The notes beneath the pieces were generated by a model, which saw only the letters and a program-made list of their open reading frames with translations, searched no databases and had not been told where the DNA came from. A program made the translations under genes and the position numbers. A stretch of DNA of 64,000 bases from Pseudomonas sp. MYb60 (lineage in GTDB: Bacteria; Pseudomonadota; Gammaproteobacteria; Pseudomonadales; Pseudomonadaceae). Shown in pieces: positions 36,946 to 47,370 of this stretch (the stretch's first letter is position 1; the number at the start of each line of letters is the position of its first letter). The DNA lies in assembly GCF_002979555.1 (NCBI RefSeq), contig NZ_PCOZ01000001.1:1-64000 (forward strand), read 5' to 3'.

Positions 36946-37662
36946 TTAAGACGGACGCAACCCGCGTTCCAGCCAGAGGCGGCTGGCCATGGTCACCAGG
37001 CCGTCAAGCAGCAAGGCCAGCAACGCGGTGCACGCGGCGCCGAGCAGCAATTGCGGCTGGTTGTTCAGGGCGATGCCAGGGAAGATCAGGCTGCCGAGGC
37101 TGTTGGCGCCGATCAGGAACGCCAGCGGCGCGGTGCCGACGTTGATCGCCAGGGCCACGCGCACACCGCCGATGATGATCGGCACGGCGTTGGGCAATTC
37201 CACGCGAAACAGCACCTGGCGCGGCGTCATGCCGATGCCGGTGGCGGCTTCCTTGAGGGAACCCTGGACGTTTTTCAGGCCTTCGTAGGTGTTGCGCACG
37301 ATGGGCAGGAGGGAGGCGAGGAACAGCGCGAAGATGGCCGGGCCGCTGCCGATGCCAAGGACGCCGAGGGCGATGGCCAGTACAGCCAGGGGAGGGACGG
37401 TGTTGCCGATGTTGAAGATCTGCATGAAGCGTTCTGCGCGCCCGACCATGTTCGGTCGGCTGAGCAGGATACCGGCGGGGATGCCCACAACGAGGGCCGC
37501 CAGCATGGAGACTAGAACGAGGATCAAATGTGCTTGCAGGTAAAACAACAAATCGTCGCGGTACAGTTCGATCGTGTTGATGCCGATCCAGTGGACCAGC
37601 AGGGCCAAGAGGGCGACGACAACCGCTCCTCCTATCAGCCCTTTGCCATAGCGAATAGCCAC
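36946..37662 (-). CDS. opuCD: Osmoprotectant ABC transporter permease, second subunit
   Basis: 238 residues with about six membrane helices and the coupling segment NVQGSLKEAATGIGMTPRQVLFRVELPNAVPIIIGG. The GTG start at 37662 is chosen because AAAAAAGGAGT lies at correct spacing; a longer in-frame start at 37761 would add 33 polar residues. It is the first gene of the operon, so the promoter lies in 37663-37993. Confidence 0.85.
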   Translation of the reverse strand: MAIRYGKGLIGGAVVVALLALLVHWIGINTIELYRDDLLFYLQAHLILVLVSMLAALVVGIPAGILLSRPNMVGRAERFMQIFNIGNTVPPLAVLAIALGVLGIGSGPAIFALFLASLLPIVRNTYEGLKNVQGSLKEAATGIGMTPRQVLFRVELPNAVPIIIGGVRVALAINVGTAPLAFLIGANSLGSLIFPGIALNNQPQLLLGAACTALLALLLDGLVTMASRLWLERGLRPS

Positions 37663-37993
37663 AGGCGGACTCCTTTTTTCTTTTGTCGGCGAACACATTT
37701 CCGAGCGGCAATGCCATTCCTGGCTGTCGGCGAATGAGTTCGCGAAAAGCAGCTCGTCCATACCGGCAACGCGGTATCAATCCGAGCCATGAGCGCAGCC
37801 TCGTCAGGCTAACTTGCTGATTTATCAGCCCCTGTTCCGAGTGCGGTAGCAGGGGAGTGGACGTCTCGACCTTTTAAAAGGTTCCACACTTGGCAGCATT
37901 TAGCCACCCCCAATCGGGTGAACGGTGGTCCGGCCCCCGGGGTTTGCGCTATACTCGCCGCCCTTTTTTGACTCACCTGCCAGGCGATTTCCC
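37663..37993. other. Divergent promoter region between the osmoprotectant operon and prfC
   Basis: 331 bases without a gene. It must hold promoters for both directions. A TATACT hexamer at 37950-37955 could be the prfC -10 box, but I find no convincing -35. A perfect 14-base palindrome ACCTTTTAAAAGGT at 37869-37882 is a possible operator of unknown regulator. Confidence 0.4.
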
Positions 37994-39577
<1,584 letters not shown>

Positions 39578-39595
39578 GGTCTGAGCGGTAGAGAG

Positions 39596-39628
39596 AAGGG
39601 CGAAGCTGTGATGGCTTCGCCCTTTTTT
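39596..39628 (+). terminator. Intrinsic terminator after prfC
   Basis: An 11-bp stem AAGGGCGAAGC / GCTTCGCCCTT (39596-39606 with 39614-39624) runs into a T tract, 19 bases after the prfC stop. Confidence 0.9.
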
Positions 39629-39732
39629 ATGTCCAACACAGATCAAAACTGTGGGAGCTCCATACGTCGATGTATTGGCGAGAACCGTACATCAGGTCTA
39701 GTTTTTACCCAATCACTAAGAAGGAGGCTGCC

Positions 39733-39978
39733 GTGCGTAGTGTTCAACGCTTGATCCGCCTGATACTGCTCGCTGGCCTGGCGCTACCCACCGCCTCCGC
39801 CATGGCCGACGCCGGAACGCCCCAGTGGAAAGACACCGGCCCCGTCACCAAGAAAAAACAGCAGGAGGTCAACTCCGGTAGTTGGCAGCCCCAGGCCCAG
39901 CCTGCGCCGAAGGAAGACGCCGAAAACCCCTACAACGAAGGGGAAGACAGCGAAACTTACGATGACGGCGACAGTTAA
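39733..39978 (+). CDS. Small secreted acidic protein, function unknown
   Basis: 81 residues. A signal peptide (RSVQRLIRLILLAGLALPTASAMA) precedes a short hydrophilic mature region of about 56 residues rich in Gln, Pro, Glu and Asp, ending EGEDSETYDDGDS. I do not recognise the family. The GTG start at 39733 is strongly supported by AAGGAGG six bases upstream. It is a single gene between the prfC terminator and a hairpin at 39994. Confidence 0.75.
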   Translation: MRSVQRLIRLILLAGLALPTASAMADAGTPQWKDTGPVTKKKQQEVNSGSWQPQAQPAPKEDAENPYNEGEDSETYDDGDS

Positions 39979-39993
39979 CGGCGCCCAAAAGAA

Positions 39994-40036
39994 AGCCCCT
40001 CCCTCCAGGCTGATGCGCAACCTGACGGGAGGGGCT
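39994..40036 (+). terminator. Hairpin after the small secreted protein gene
   Basis: Sixteen-base arms (39994-40009 with 40021-40036), ten consecutive pairs at the base then mismatches, starting 16 bases after the stop. There is no T tract, so termination is uncertain. Confidence 0.5.
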
Positions 40037-40051
40037 GTAGAACGCTGTTTA

Positions 40052-40153
40052 CTGTAGGAGCGAGCTTGCTCGCGAAAAACGTCAACGATAACGCGTGCAT
40101 CCTGATCTAACGCGGCGTCCTTGCGTTCTTCGCGAGCAAGCTCGCTCCTACAG
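40052..40153. repeat. Paired REP element (REPIN-like), second family
   Basis: Perfect inverted 25-base arms (40052-40076 and 40129-40153) built on CTGTAGGAGCGAGCTTGCTC surround a 52-base spacer. The arm differs from that at 34098, so at least two repeat families are present. It occupies the space after dppF and probably shields the 3' end of the dpp mRNA. Confidence 0.88.
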
Positions 40154-40158
40154 GGCGA

Positions 40159-41130
40159 TCAGGCCACGAATTGCTCCGCGTAGTGGCACGCCACCTGGCG
40201 GTTATCCAACGCGCGCAACTGCGGCTCCTCGGTGCTGCACCGCGCCGTCGCATACGGGCAACGCTTGTGGAACGCACAGCCCGGCGGCGGGTTCAGCGGG
40301 TTGGGCAGTTCGCCGACGATCTTGATTTTCGGTTTGTTCGGGTCCGGGTGGATGGTCGGGGTGGCCGACAGCAACGCCTGGGTGTACGGGTGCAGGGGAC
40401 GTGCGTAAATGTCTTCCTTGGGACCGACTTCCACCGGGCGGCCGAGGTACATCACCATCACGTCGTCGGCGACGTGTTGCACCACCGCGAGGTTGTGGGA
40501 GATGAACACGTAGGCGGTGTTGAATTCCTGCTGCAAGTCCATGAACAGGTTGAGCACCTGGGCCTGGATCGATACGTCGAGTGCCGAGGTCGGTTCATCC
40601 GCCACCAGCACTTTAGGTTGCAGCATCATCGCCCGGGCCAACGCGATCCGCTGGCGCTGGCCACCGGAGAACATGTGCGGGTAGCGCTGATAATGCTCAG
40701 GGCGCAGGCCCACTTGCTTCATCATCGCCTGCACTTTTTCGCGGCGTTCGGCGGCGGACAGGTTGGTGTTGATCAGCAGCGGCTCGCCCAGTTGATCACC
40801 AACTTTCTGCCGTGGATTCAACGAGGCGTATGGGCTCTGGAATACCATCTGCACGTCTTTGCGCAGTTGTTTGCGCTGGGCCTTGTCGGCGCCGGCGACT
40901 TCCTGGCCGGCGATTTTCAATGAGCCTGAAGACGGCTCTTCAATCAGCGTAAGCGCACGGGCCAGGGTGGATTTGCCGCAACCCGACTCGCCCACCACGG
41001 CTAGGGTCTTGCCGGCTTCCAGCTCGAAGGACACGCCATTCAGGGCGCGCACGGTGGCGTGACCCTTGAACAGGCCACGGGACACTTCGTAGTGACGGGT
41101 GAGGTCGCGGGCGGTAAGAACGACGGCCAT
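40159..41130 (-). CDS. dppF: Dipeptide ABC transporter ATPase DppF
   Basis: 323 residues. Walker A GESGCGKSTL, signature FSGGQRQRIALARAM, Walker B VLVADEPTSALD. The C-terminal oligopeptide-ATPase extension has the CAFHKRCPYATARC cysteines that bind an iron-sulphur cluster in relatives. It couples ATP hydrolysis to dipeptide import with DppD. Its ATG shares a base with the dppD stop. Last gene of the dpp cluster. Confidence 0.95.
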   Translation of the reverse strand: MAVVLTARDLTRHYEVSRGLFKGHATVRALNGVSFELEAGKTLAVVGESGCGKSTLARALTLIEEPSSGSLKIAGQEVAGADKAQRKQLRKDVQMVFQSPYASLNPRQKVGDQLGEPLLINTNLSAAERREKVQAMMKQVGLRPEHYQRYPHMFSGGQRQRIALARAMMLQPKVLVADEPTSALDVSIQAQVLNLFMDLQQEFNTAYVFISHNLAVVQHVADDVMVMYLGRPVEVGPKEDIYARPLHPYTQALLSATPTIHPDPNKPKIKIVGELPNPLNPPPGCAFHKRCPYATARCSTEEPQLRALDNRQVACHYAEQFVA

Positions 41131-42098
41131 TACGCCACCTCCTGGTTCAAGGGGTAGAAGCAGCGTGCAAGGCTGTTGGTTTTCGGATCGAGCCCTGGGC
41201 GTTGGGTGCGGCAGGTGTCCTGCACGTACGGGCAACGCGGCGACAGCAGGCAACCCTGTGGGCGGTCATAACGGCCCGGCACGATCCCCGGCAGCGTGGC
41301 CAGGCGCGTGGCGCCGAGGCTGTGCTCGGGAATTGCCTTGAGCAGCGCTTCGCTGTACGGGTGCGCCGGAATGTCGAACAGTTGCGGCACCTGGCCAACC
41401 TCAACGGCCTGGCCGGCGTACATCACGCACACGCGCTGGGCGGTTTCAGCCACGACGGCGAGGTCGTGAGTGATCAGCACCAGGCCCATGTTCTGCTCTT
41501 TTTGCAGGGCCAGCAGCAGCTCCATGATCTGGGCCTGGATGGTCACGTCCAATGCTGTGGTCGGCTCGTCCGCGATCAGCAGCTTTGGCTCGCCGGCAAT
41601 CGCCATGGCGATGGCGACGCGTTGGCTCATACCGCCGGACAGTTGGTGCGGGTAGGCATCCATACGGCTGGCAGCGCCCGGAATTTCGACTTTTTCCAAC
41701 AGCTCGATGGCACGCTTGCGCGCTTGTTTGCCTGACATCTTCAGGTGCAGGCGCAGCACTTCTTCAATCTGGAAACCCACGGTGTAGCTGGGGTTCAGCG
41801 CGGTCATCGGGTCCTGGAACACCATCGCCAGGTCTTTGCCGACGATCTGGCGGCGCTGGCGGTTGCTCAGCTTGAGCATGTCCTTGCCGTCGAAGGTCAG
41901 CGCGTCGGCGGTGACGATGCCGGGGTGCTCGATCAGGCCCATCAACGCCATCATGGTCACGGATTTACCCGAGCCCGACTCGCCAACGATGGCCAGGACT
42001 TCGCCTTTGTCGACCTTGAGGTCGAGGCCGTCGACCACTGGCACGGCGGTCTTGTCGCCGAAGCGAACGTTGAGATTCTTGATTTCTAACAGTGACAT
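41130..42098 (-). CDS. dppD: Dipeptide ABC transporter ATPase DppD
   Basis: 322 residues. Walker [11 protein letters not shown], signature [15 protein letters not shown], Walker [13 protein letters not shown], and the C-terminal [14 protein letters not shown] cysteine motif of this subfamily. GAGGAGATTCCC precedes the ATG at 42098. It is adjacent to dppC (10 bases) and dppF. Confidence 0.95.
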   Translation of the reverse strand: MSLLEIKNLNVRFGDKTAVPVVDGLDLKVDKGEVLAIVGESGSGKSVTMMALMGLIEHPGIVTADALTFDGKDMLKLSNRQRRQIVGKDLAMVFQDPMTALNPSYTVGFQIEEVLRLHLKMSGKQARKRAIELLEKVEIPGAASRMDAYPHQLSGGMSQRVAIAMAIAGEPKLLIADEPTTALDVTIQAQIMELLLALQKEQNMGLVLITHDLAVVAETAQRVCVMYAGQAVEVGQVPQLFDIPAHPYSEALLKAIPEHSLGATRLATLPGIVPGRYDRPQGCLLSPRCPYVQDTCRTQRPGLDPKTNSLARCFYPLNQEVA

Positions 42099-42108
42099 GG
42101 GAATCTCC

Positions 42109-43020
42109 TCAGGCGGCGTTCTTGAGTTTCGGGTCCAGCGCATCGCGCAGGCCGTCACCCATCAAGTTGATTGCCAGCACGCTGAGCAAAATGGTCAGAC
42201 CCGGCAGGCTCACGACCCACCAGGCGCGTTCGATGTAGTCACGGGCCGAGGCCAGCATGGTGCCCCACTCCGGGGTTGGCGGTTGTACGCCAAGGCCGAG
42301 GAAGCCCAGGGCCGCGGCATCGAGGATCGCGGAAGAGAAGCTCAAGGTCGCTTGAACGATCAGCGGCGCCATGCAGTTGGGCAGCACGGTGATGAACATC
42401 AGGCGTGGCAGGCCGGCACCGGCGAGGCGGGCGGCAGTCACGTAGTCACGGTTCAGTTCGCCCATCACCGCAGCACGGGTCAGACGCACGTAGGACGGCA
42501 GCGAAACGATCGCGATGGCGATCACGGTGTTGATCAGGCCAGGGCCGAGGATTGCGACGATGGCCACGGCCAGCAGCAGCGAGGGCAGGGCCAGCATGAT
42601 GTCCATCAGACGCATGATGGTCGGGCCGAGCAGACGCGGGAAGAACCCGGCGAACAGGCCCAGCAGGATGCCCGGGATCAGCGACATCACCACCGACGAC
42701 AAGCCGATCAGCAGCGACAGGCGCGATCCCTGGATCAGGCGCGAGAGCAGGTCCCGGCCCAGTTCATCGGTGCCGAGCAGGAACTGGATCTGCCCACCTT
42801 CCAGCCAGGCTGGCGGGGTCAGCAGGAAGTCGCGGTATTGCTCGCTGGGGTTATGCGGTGCCACCCAAGGGGCGAAGATCGCGCAGAACACGATCAGCAA
42901 CATGAACGCCAGGCCGGCAACCGCGCCTTTGTTCTTGGAGAAGGCTTGCCAGAATTCTTTGTACGGGGACGGATACAGCAGGCTTTGATCGACTGCTGAC
43001 ACGGGAGTAGGTGTGGTCAT
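42109..43020 (-). CDS. dppC: Dipeptide ABC transporter permease DppC
   Basis: 303 residues, six membrane helices. A long N-terminal cytoplasmic arm precedes the first helix, as in DppC/OppC. The coupling loop [23 protein letters not shown] contacts the ATPases. It pairs with DppB, ten bases upstream. Confidence 0.95.
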   Translation of the reverse strand: MTTPTPVSAVDQSLLYPSPYKEFWQAFSKNKGAVAGLAFMLLIVFCAIFAPWVAPHNPSEQYRDFLLTPPAWLEGGQIQFLLGTDELGRDLLSRLIQGSRLSLLIGLSSVVMSLIPGILLGLFAGFFPRLLGPTIMRLMDIMLALPSLLLAVAIVAILGPGLINTVIAIAIVSLPSYVRLTRAAVMGELNRDYVTAARLAGAGLPRLMFITVLPNCMAPLIVQATLSFSSAILDAAALGFLGLGVQPPTPEWGTMLASARDYIERAWWVVSLPGLTILLSVLAINLMGDGLRDALDPKLKNAA

Positions 43021-43030
43021 GGTCTTGATC

Positions 43031-44041
43031 TCAGCGCTGATGACGGATGCGTGGGTTGGCGAAGCCGTAGAGGATATCCACCACGAAGTTCACCAGGATC
43101 ACCAGGCAGGCGATCAACAGGATGCCGTTTTGCACCACCGGGTAGTCCCGCGCGCCAATGGCTTCGATCAGCCATTTGCCGATGCCGGGCCACGAGAAGA
43201 TGGTTTCGGTCAGGACCGCACCGGCCAGCAGCGTGCCGACTTGCAGGCCGACCACGGTCAGTACCGGAATCAACGCGTTGCGCAGGCCGTGGACGAACAC
43301 CACGCGCGCCGGCGACAGGCCCTTGGCCTTGGCGGTGCGGATGTAGTCTTCGCGCAGCACTTCGAGCATCGACGAACGGGTCATCCGCGCAATTACCGCC
43401 AGCGGGATAGTGCCGAGCACGATGGCCGGCAGGATCAGGTGGTGCAGTGCGTCCCAGAACGCGTCCGGCTCGTCAGCCAGCAGGGTGTCGATCAGCATGA
43501 AGCCGGTGCGCGGCTCGATGTCGTAGAGCAGGTCGATGCGCCCGGAAACTGGCGTCCAGCCCAGGCTGACCGAGAAGAACATGATCAGGATCAGGCCCCA
43601 CCAGAAGATCGGCATCGAATATCCCGCGAGGGAGATGCCCATCACTCCGTGGTCGAACAGGGATCCTCGCTTCAAGGCCGCGATCACCCCGGCCAACAGG
43701 CCCAGGATGCCGGCGAACAACAGGGCGGCCATGGACAATTCCAGGGTCGCGGGGAACAGGGCGGTGAATTCGGTCCACACGCTGGTGCGGGTGCGCAGGG
43801 ACTCGCCAAGATCGCCCTGGGCGAGCTTGCCGACATAGTCCAGGTATTGCGCATACAGCGGCTTGTTAAGGCCAAGGCGCTCCATTGCCTGTGCGTGCAT
43901 CTCGGGGTCGACGCGCCGCTCGCCCATCATGACTTCGACGGGGTCGCCAGGGATCATGCGAATCAACGCAAACGTGAGCAACGTGATGCCGAAAAACGTG
44001 GGGATCAATAACCCCAATCGGCGGGCAATAAAACTAAACAT
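43031..44041 (-). CDS. dppB: Dipeptide ABC transporter permease DppB
   Basis: 336 residues, six membrane helices, with the DppB/OppB-type N-terminus FIARRLGLLIPTFFGITLLTFALIRMIPGDP and the coupling loop YIRTAKAKGLSPARVVFVHGLRNALIPV. The ATG at 44041 puts the first helix at the N-terminus. It follows the binding-protein gene by 76 bases. Confidence 0.95.
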   Translation of the reverse strand: MFSFIARRLGLLIPTFFGITLLTFALIRMIPGDPVEVMMGERRVDPEMHAQAMERLGLNKPLYAQYLDYVGKLAQGDLGESLRTRTSVWTEFTALFPATLELSMAALLFAGILGLLAGVIAALKRGSLFDHGVMGISLAGYSMPIFWWGLILIMFFSVSLGWTPVSGRIDLLYDIEPRTGFMLIDTLLADEPDAFWDALHHLILPAIVLGTIPLAVIARMTRSSMLEVLREDYIRTAKAKGLSPARVVFVHGLRNALIPVLTVVGLQVGTLLAGAVLTETIFSWPGIGKWLIEAIGARDYPVVQNGILLIACLVILVNFVVDILYGFANPRIRHQR

Positions 44042-44117
44042 CTTGTGGTGTACCTCAATCAGCCGGTTAGGCAGGTCCGGCACCGTCCATGTCGACGGCG
44101 CCGAGCGTTTTTCTTAT

Positions 44118-45716
44118 TTACTTCACCTGGGTGGTGGCGAAGTTATTTGTACCTAGAGGGCTTTGTTTGAAGCCTTCTACGTTTTTGCGCATTGCTGTGA
44201 ACAGTTTCGGGTAAGCCATGGGAAGCCATGGTTGGTCTTTTTCGAAAACGTCTTGTGCTTGTTCATAGAGTGCAGCGCGCTGGGCGGGTTCAGCGACGGC
44301 GCGCGCCTTGTCGATCAAGTCCTGAAACTCTTTGTTACACCAGCGGGCGTAGTTTTCGCCGTTTTTCGCCGCATCGCAACTCAGGATCGGCGTGAGGAAA
44401 TTGTCCGGGTCGCCGTTATCGCCCACCCAGCCCGCGGAAACCATGTCGTGCTCACCGTTTTTAGCACGCTTGAGCATCTCGCCCCATTCCATGACTTTGA
44501 TATTCACTTTCAGGCCGATCTGCGCCAGGTCGGCCTGCATGCGCTGGGCGCCGAGCATCGGGTTGGGGTTGGTCGGGCCGCCACCGTTACGGGTGAACAG
44601 GCTGAACTCAGTGCCTTCCGGTACACCGGCTTCCTTGAGCAGGGCACGGGCCTTGTCCAGGTCGCGGGGAGGGTTTTTAAGCTTGTCGCTGAAACCCAGC
44701 AAGGTCGGCGGATAAGGGCCGGTGCCCACCACGGCATTACCTTTGCCGAACAGGGCTTCGGTGTAACCGGCCTTGTCGAACGCGATATTGATCGCGTGAC
44801 GGACCCGCGCATCACTCATGTACTTATGGGTGGTGTTCATTGCGGTGTAGCTGGTGGTCATCGCCGCCAGTTCGTCGACTTTCAGGTTCGGGTCTTTCTT
44901 GATGCTAGGAATGTCATCCGGCTTGGGGAACAACGCGATCTGGCACTCGTTGGCCTTGAGCTTCTGCAGGCGCACGTTGTTGTCGGTGCTGATCGCCAGG
45001 ATCAACGGGTCGACTTGCGGCTTGCCACGGAAGTAGTCCGGGTTGGCCTTGAACCGCACCTGGGCGTCTTTCTGATAACGGGTGAAGATGAACGCGCCAG
45101 TGCCGATGGGCTTGGCGTTGAGGTCTTCAGTCTTGCCGGCCTTGAGCAACTGGTCGGCGTATTCCTTCGAATGGATGGAAGAGAATGCCATGCCCAGGTC
45201 AGCCAGGAACGGCGCTTCAGGACGGGTCAGGTTGAAAACGACGGTGTGATCGTCAGTCTTTTCTACGCTCTTGAGCAGTTCCTTGAAGCCCATGCTTTCG
45301 AAGTACGGGTAACCCACGAGGGACTTTTTATGCCACGGGTGATTCGGGTCCAGCTGGCGCTGGAAGCTCCACAGCACGTCGTCGGCATTCAGGTTACGCG
45401 TGGGTTTGAAATAGTCGGTGGTGTGGAACTTGATGTCGTCACGCAGATGGAACGTGTAGGTCAGGCCATCGGCGCTGATCTCGGGCAGATCCTTGGCCAG
45501 TGCAGGAACCACTTCGGTGGTGCCAGGCTTGAAGTCCACCAAGCGGTTGAACATGGTTTCGGCAGCGGCATCAGCGGTCACGGCCGTGGTGTACAGCACC
45601 GGGTCGAAACCCTCCGGGCTGGCTTCGGTACAGACCACCAGCGGCTTGGCCGAAATGCCGACCGCCACGCTTAACAGCGCAGCAGCCATGGCGGCTTGTA
45701 GTGGGAGCATTTTCAT
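44118..45716 (-). CDS. dppA4: Dipeptide-binding periplasmic protein (DppA paralogue, permease-proximal)
   Basis: 532 residues. A signal peptide (MKMLPLQAAMAAALLSVAVGISA) is followed by the family-5 binding-protein core: VVCTEASPEGFDPVLYTTAVTADAAAETMFNRL, PTRNLNADDVLWSFQR and GEHDMVSAGWVGDNGDPDNF. GGAGG precedes the ATG at 45716. It is the most divergent of the four paralogues here. Equivalent position to DppA4 of P. aeruginosa (from memory), so the suffix is positional only. Confidence 0.9.
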   Translation of the reverse strand: MKMLPLQAAMAAALLSVAVGISAKPLVVCTEASPEGFDPVLYTTAVTADAAAETMFNRLVDFKPGTTEVVPALAKDLPEISADGLTYTFHLRDDIKFHTTDYFKPTRNLNADDVLWSFQRQLDPNHPWHKKSLVGYPYFESMGFKELLKSVEKTDDHTVVFNLTRPEAPFLADLGMAFSSIHSKEYADQLLKAGKTEDLNAKPIGTGAFIFTRYQKDAQVRFKANPDYFRGKPQVDPLILAISTDNNVRLQKLKANECQIALFPKPDDIPSIKKDPNLKVDELAAMTTSYTAMNTTHKYMSDARVRHAINIAFDKAGYTEALFGKGNAVVGTGPYPPTLLGFSDKLKNPPRDLDKARALLKEAGVPEGTEFSLFTRNGGGPTNPNPMLGAQRMQADLAQIGLKVNIKVMEWGEMLKRAKNGEHDMVSAGWVGDNGDPDNFLTPILSCDAAKNGENYARWCNKEFQDLIDKARAVAEPAQRAALYEQAQDVFEKDQPWLPMAYPKLFTAMRKNVEGFKQSPLGTNNFATTQVK

Positions 45717-45754
45717 TCGCAGACCTCCGAAATCCATAGGGCCAGACAAGCGTA

Positions 45755-45783
45755 GACGCAGGGCTCGTCATGAGCCCTGCGTC
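45755..45783 (-). promoter_or_regulatory. Strong hairpin between the porin and binding-protein genes
   Basis: A perfect 12-bp GC-rich stem (45755-45766 with 45772-45783, five-base loop) 14 bases after the porin stop and 38 before the binding-protein start. There is no U tract, so it is more likely an mRNA-stabilising or partial-attenuation element in the operon than a full terminator. Confidence 0.5.
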
Positions 45784-45796
45784 CAGCGGGTGGTGA

Positions 45797-47200
45797 TTAA
45801 AGGATGTTGAACGGGATGGTGGTGACCAGGCGGAACTCTTTGATGCTGCCGTCGGACTGGTTGGCGCTGGCGCGGTGCTCAACATACGTGGCACGGATCG
45901 CGGTGGCCTTGAGCGGGCCGCTCTGAACCGCGTAGCCTGCGCCTACACCGTACTCCTGATGCTTCTCGCCGTCCTGCTTCAAGATGTCAGCGCCGTAGCC
46001 GAGTGCGCCGTTGCCACTGCGGTAGTGAGTACCGTCGATGCCCCAGCCGCGTGCCGAGTAGACGTTGAACTTCAGGCCTGGCACGCCGTATTCGGCCATG
46101 TTGATGGCGTAGGCGACCTGGAAGGACTTCTCGTTCGGGCCGTTGAAGTCCGACGTCAGGGAGTTGGCCAGGTAGATGCCGTTGGTTTCGTGCAGGTAGT
46201 CGAAGTACTCGTTACCGTTCACTTCCTGGTAGGCGAAGGTCAGGCTGTGGGCCTTGTGAGCCAGGCCCAGCGACAGCGAGTACGTGTCGTTGTCGATTTC
46301 GCCCATCAGCTTTTTGCCTTCGTCCACGGTCTTGTAGTAGTTCAGACCGGTGGTCAGGGACAGGGTCTGGCTGTCGCCCAGCTCGTGGGTTGCGCCGAAG
46401 TAGTACTGGTTCCAGAAGTCCTTCACGTTGGCACCGAAGATGCTGGTCTTCAGGCTCTCGAACGGCTGGTAGTTGGCACCCAGGGTGTAGACCTTGTCAG
46501 TGGTCGCGCCGCGTGCGCCGCCAGCGCTGTACTCGGTGCGGAATTTCGACAGGCTCTGTTCGGTACGTGGGGAAACGCGATCGAACACGCCACCCTGGAA
46601 CGACAGGTTGCTGAACTCTTTGCTGTCAAAGCTCACGCCCTGGAAGCTCGACGGCAGGGCACGGTTACCGATGTTGTCGACAATCGGCGTGCTGAAGTTC
46701 TGGCGACCGGCAGTCAGGACAGTGTTGGACGCACGGAACTGCACGTTGGCCAGGCCCAGTTTGCTCCACTGGTCGACGGCATCACCGTTGGAGTGGGCCA
46801 GGGTGCGGTTGGAACCGCCTTTGATATCGCGACGGCTGCGGTCCAGTACCAGGGCGTTGTACACGGCCACTTCGGTCTTGACGCCGATGGTGCCCTGGGT
46901 GAAGCCCGAGCTGGCGTTGATGATGGTGCCCTGCACCCAGTTGGTACGGTTGCGGTCGGTCAGGGTCTGGCCGTTCTTTCTGTATTCGTAGACGCCGCCA
47001 CGGTATTTGCTTTCGTGGGAGTACCAGTTGCGCGTGGTGCCGCCCAGGCTGAAATCTTCGATGAAGCCTTTTGCTTCGCTTTGGGCGCTGGCGCCGGCCA
47101 GGGTGGTCGGAACGAAGTTCTGACCGGCCGGTTCCGCGTAGGCGGTGGCCGTGATGCTGCTGATGGCCAGGGCCAGAAGCGCTTTGCTGCTCAGTTTCAT
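45797..47200 (-). CDS. opdP: OprD-family outer-membrane porin (OpdP-like dipeptide porin)
   Basis: 467 residues. A signal peptide (MKLSSKALLALAISSITATAYA) precedes an 18-strand-type beta-barrel of the OprD family, with motifs such as GFIEDFSLGGTTRNWYSH, LTAGRQNFSTPIVDN and a C-terminal FRLVTTIPFNIL. OprD members admit basic amino acids, peptides and some carbapenems. Placement inside the dpp cluster matches OpdP, the glycine-glutamate dipeptide porin of P. aeruginosa. Confidence 0.9.
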   Translation of the reverse strand: MKLSSKALLALAISSITATAYAEPAGQNFVPTTLAGASAQSEAKGFIEDFSLGGTTRNWYSHESKYRGGVYEYRKNGQTLTDRNRTNWVQGTIINASSGFTQGTIGVKTEVAVYNALVLDRSRRDIKGGSNRTLAHSNGDAVDQWSKLGLANVQFRASNTVLTAGRQNFSTPIVDNIGNRALPSSFQGVSFDSKEFSNLSFQGGVFDRVSPRTEQSLSKFRTEYSAGGARGATTDKVYTLGANYQPFESLKTSIFGANVKDFWNQYYFGATHELGDSQTLSLTTGLNYYKTVDEGKKLMGEIDNDTYSLSLGLAHKAHSLTFAYQEVNGNEYFDYLHETNGIYLANSLTSDFNGPNEKSFQVAYAINMAEYGVPGLKFNVYSARGWGIDGTHYRSGNGALGYGADILKQDGEKHQEYGVGAGYAVQSGPLKATAIRATYVEHRASANQSDGSIKEFRLVTTIPFNIL

Positions 47201-47282
47201 GGGTGAAGCTCCTTTGGTTCTTTTTTTATGCCGGTCTTTTTAGGTGGACCGGCTATTGGGTGTGGAACTCGTTCAAGCCATT

Positions 47283-47332
47283 GCAAACGTTTGCCGTAGG
47301 AAAATTCCCGCAAAAAGGCCGCACGTTTGCCG
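47283..47332 (-). promoter_or_regulatory. Two CGGCAAACGT repeats upstream of the porin gene (LacI-type operator candidate)
   Basis: The minus strand carries CGGCAAACGT at 47296-47287 and again at 47332-47323, 36 bases apart. The first is part of the perfect palindrome GCAAACGTTTGC (47283-47294), which has the CG-centred form of LacI/PurR-family operators. They lie 83-132 bases before the porin start. The regulator is unknown. The rest of 47201-47370 contains no gene. Confidence 0.45.
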
Positions 47333-47370
47333 GAGAGCCCATTACGCTCTCCTGCAATCCGGTTATTTTC

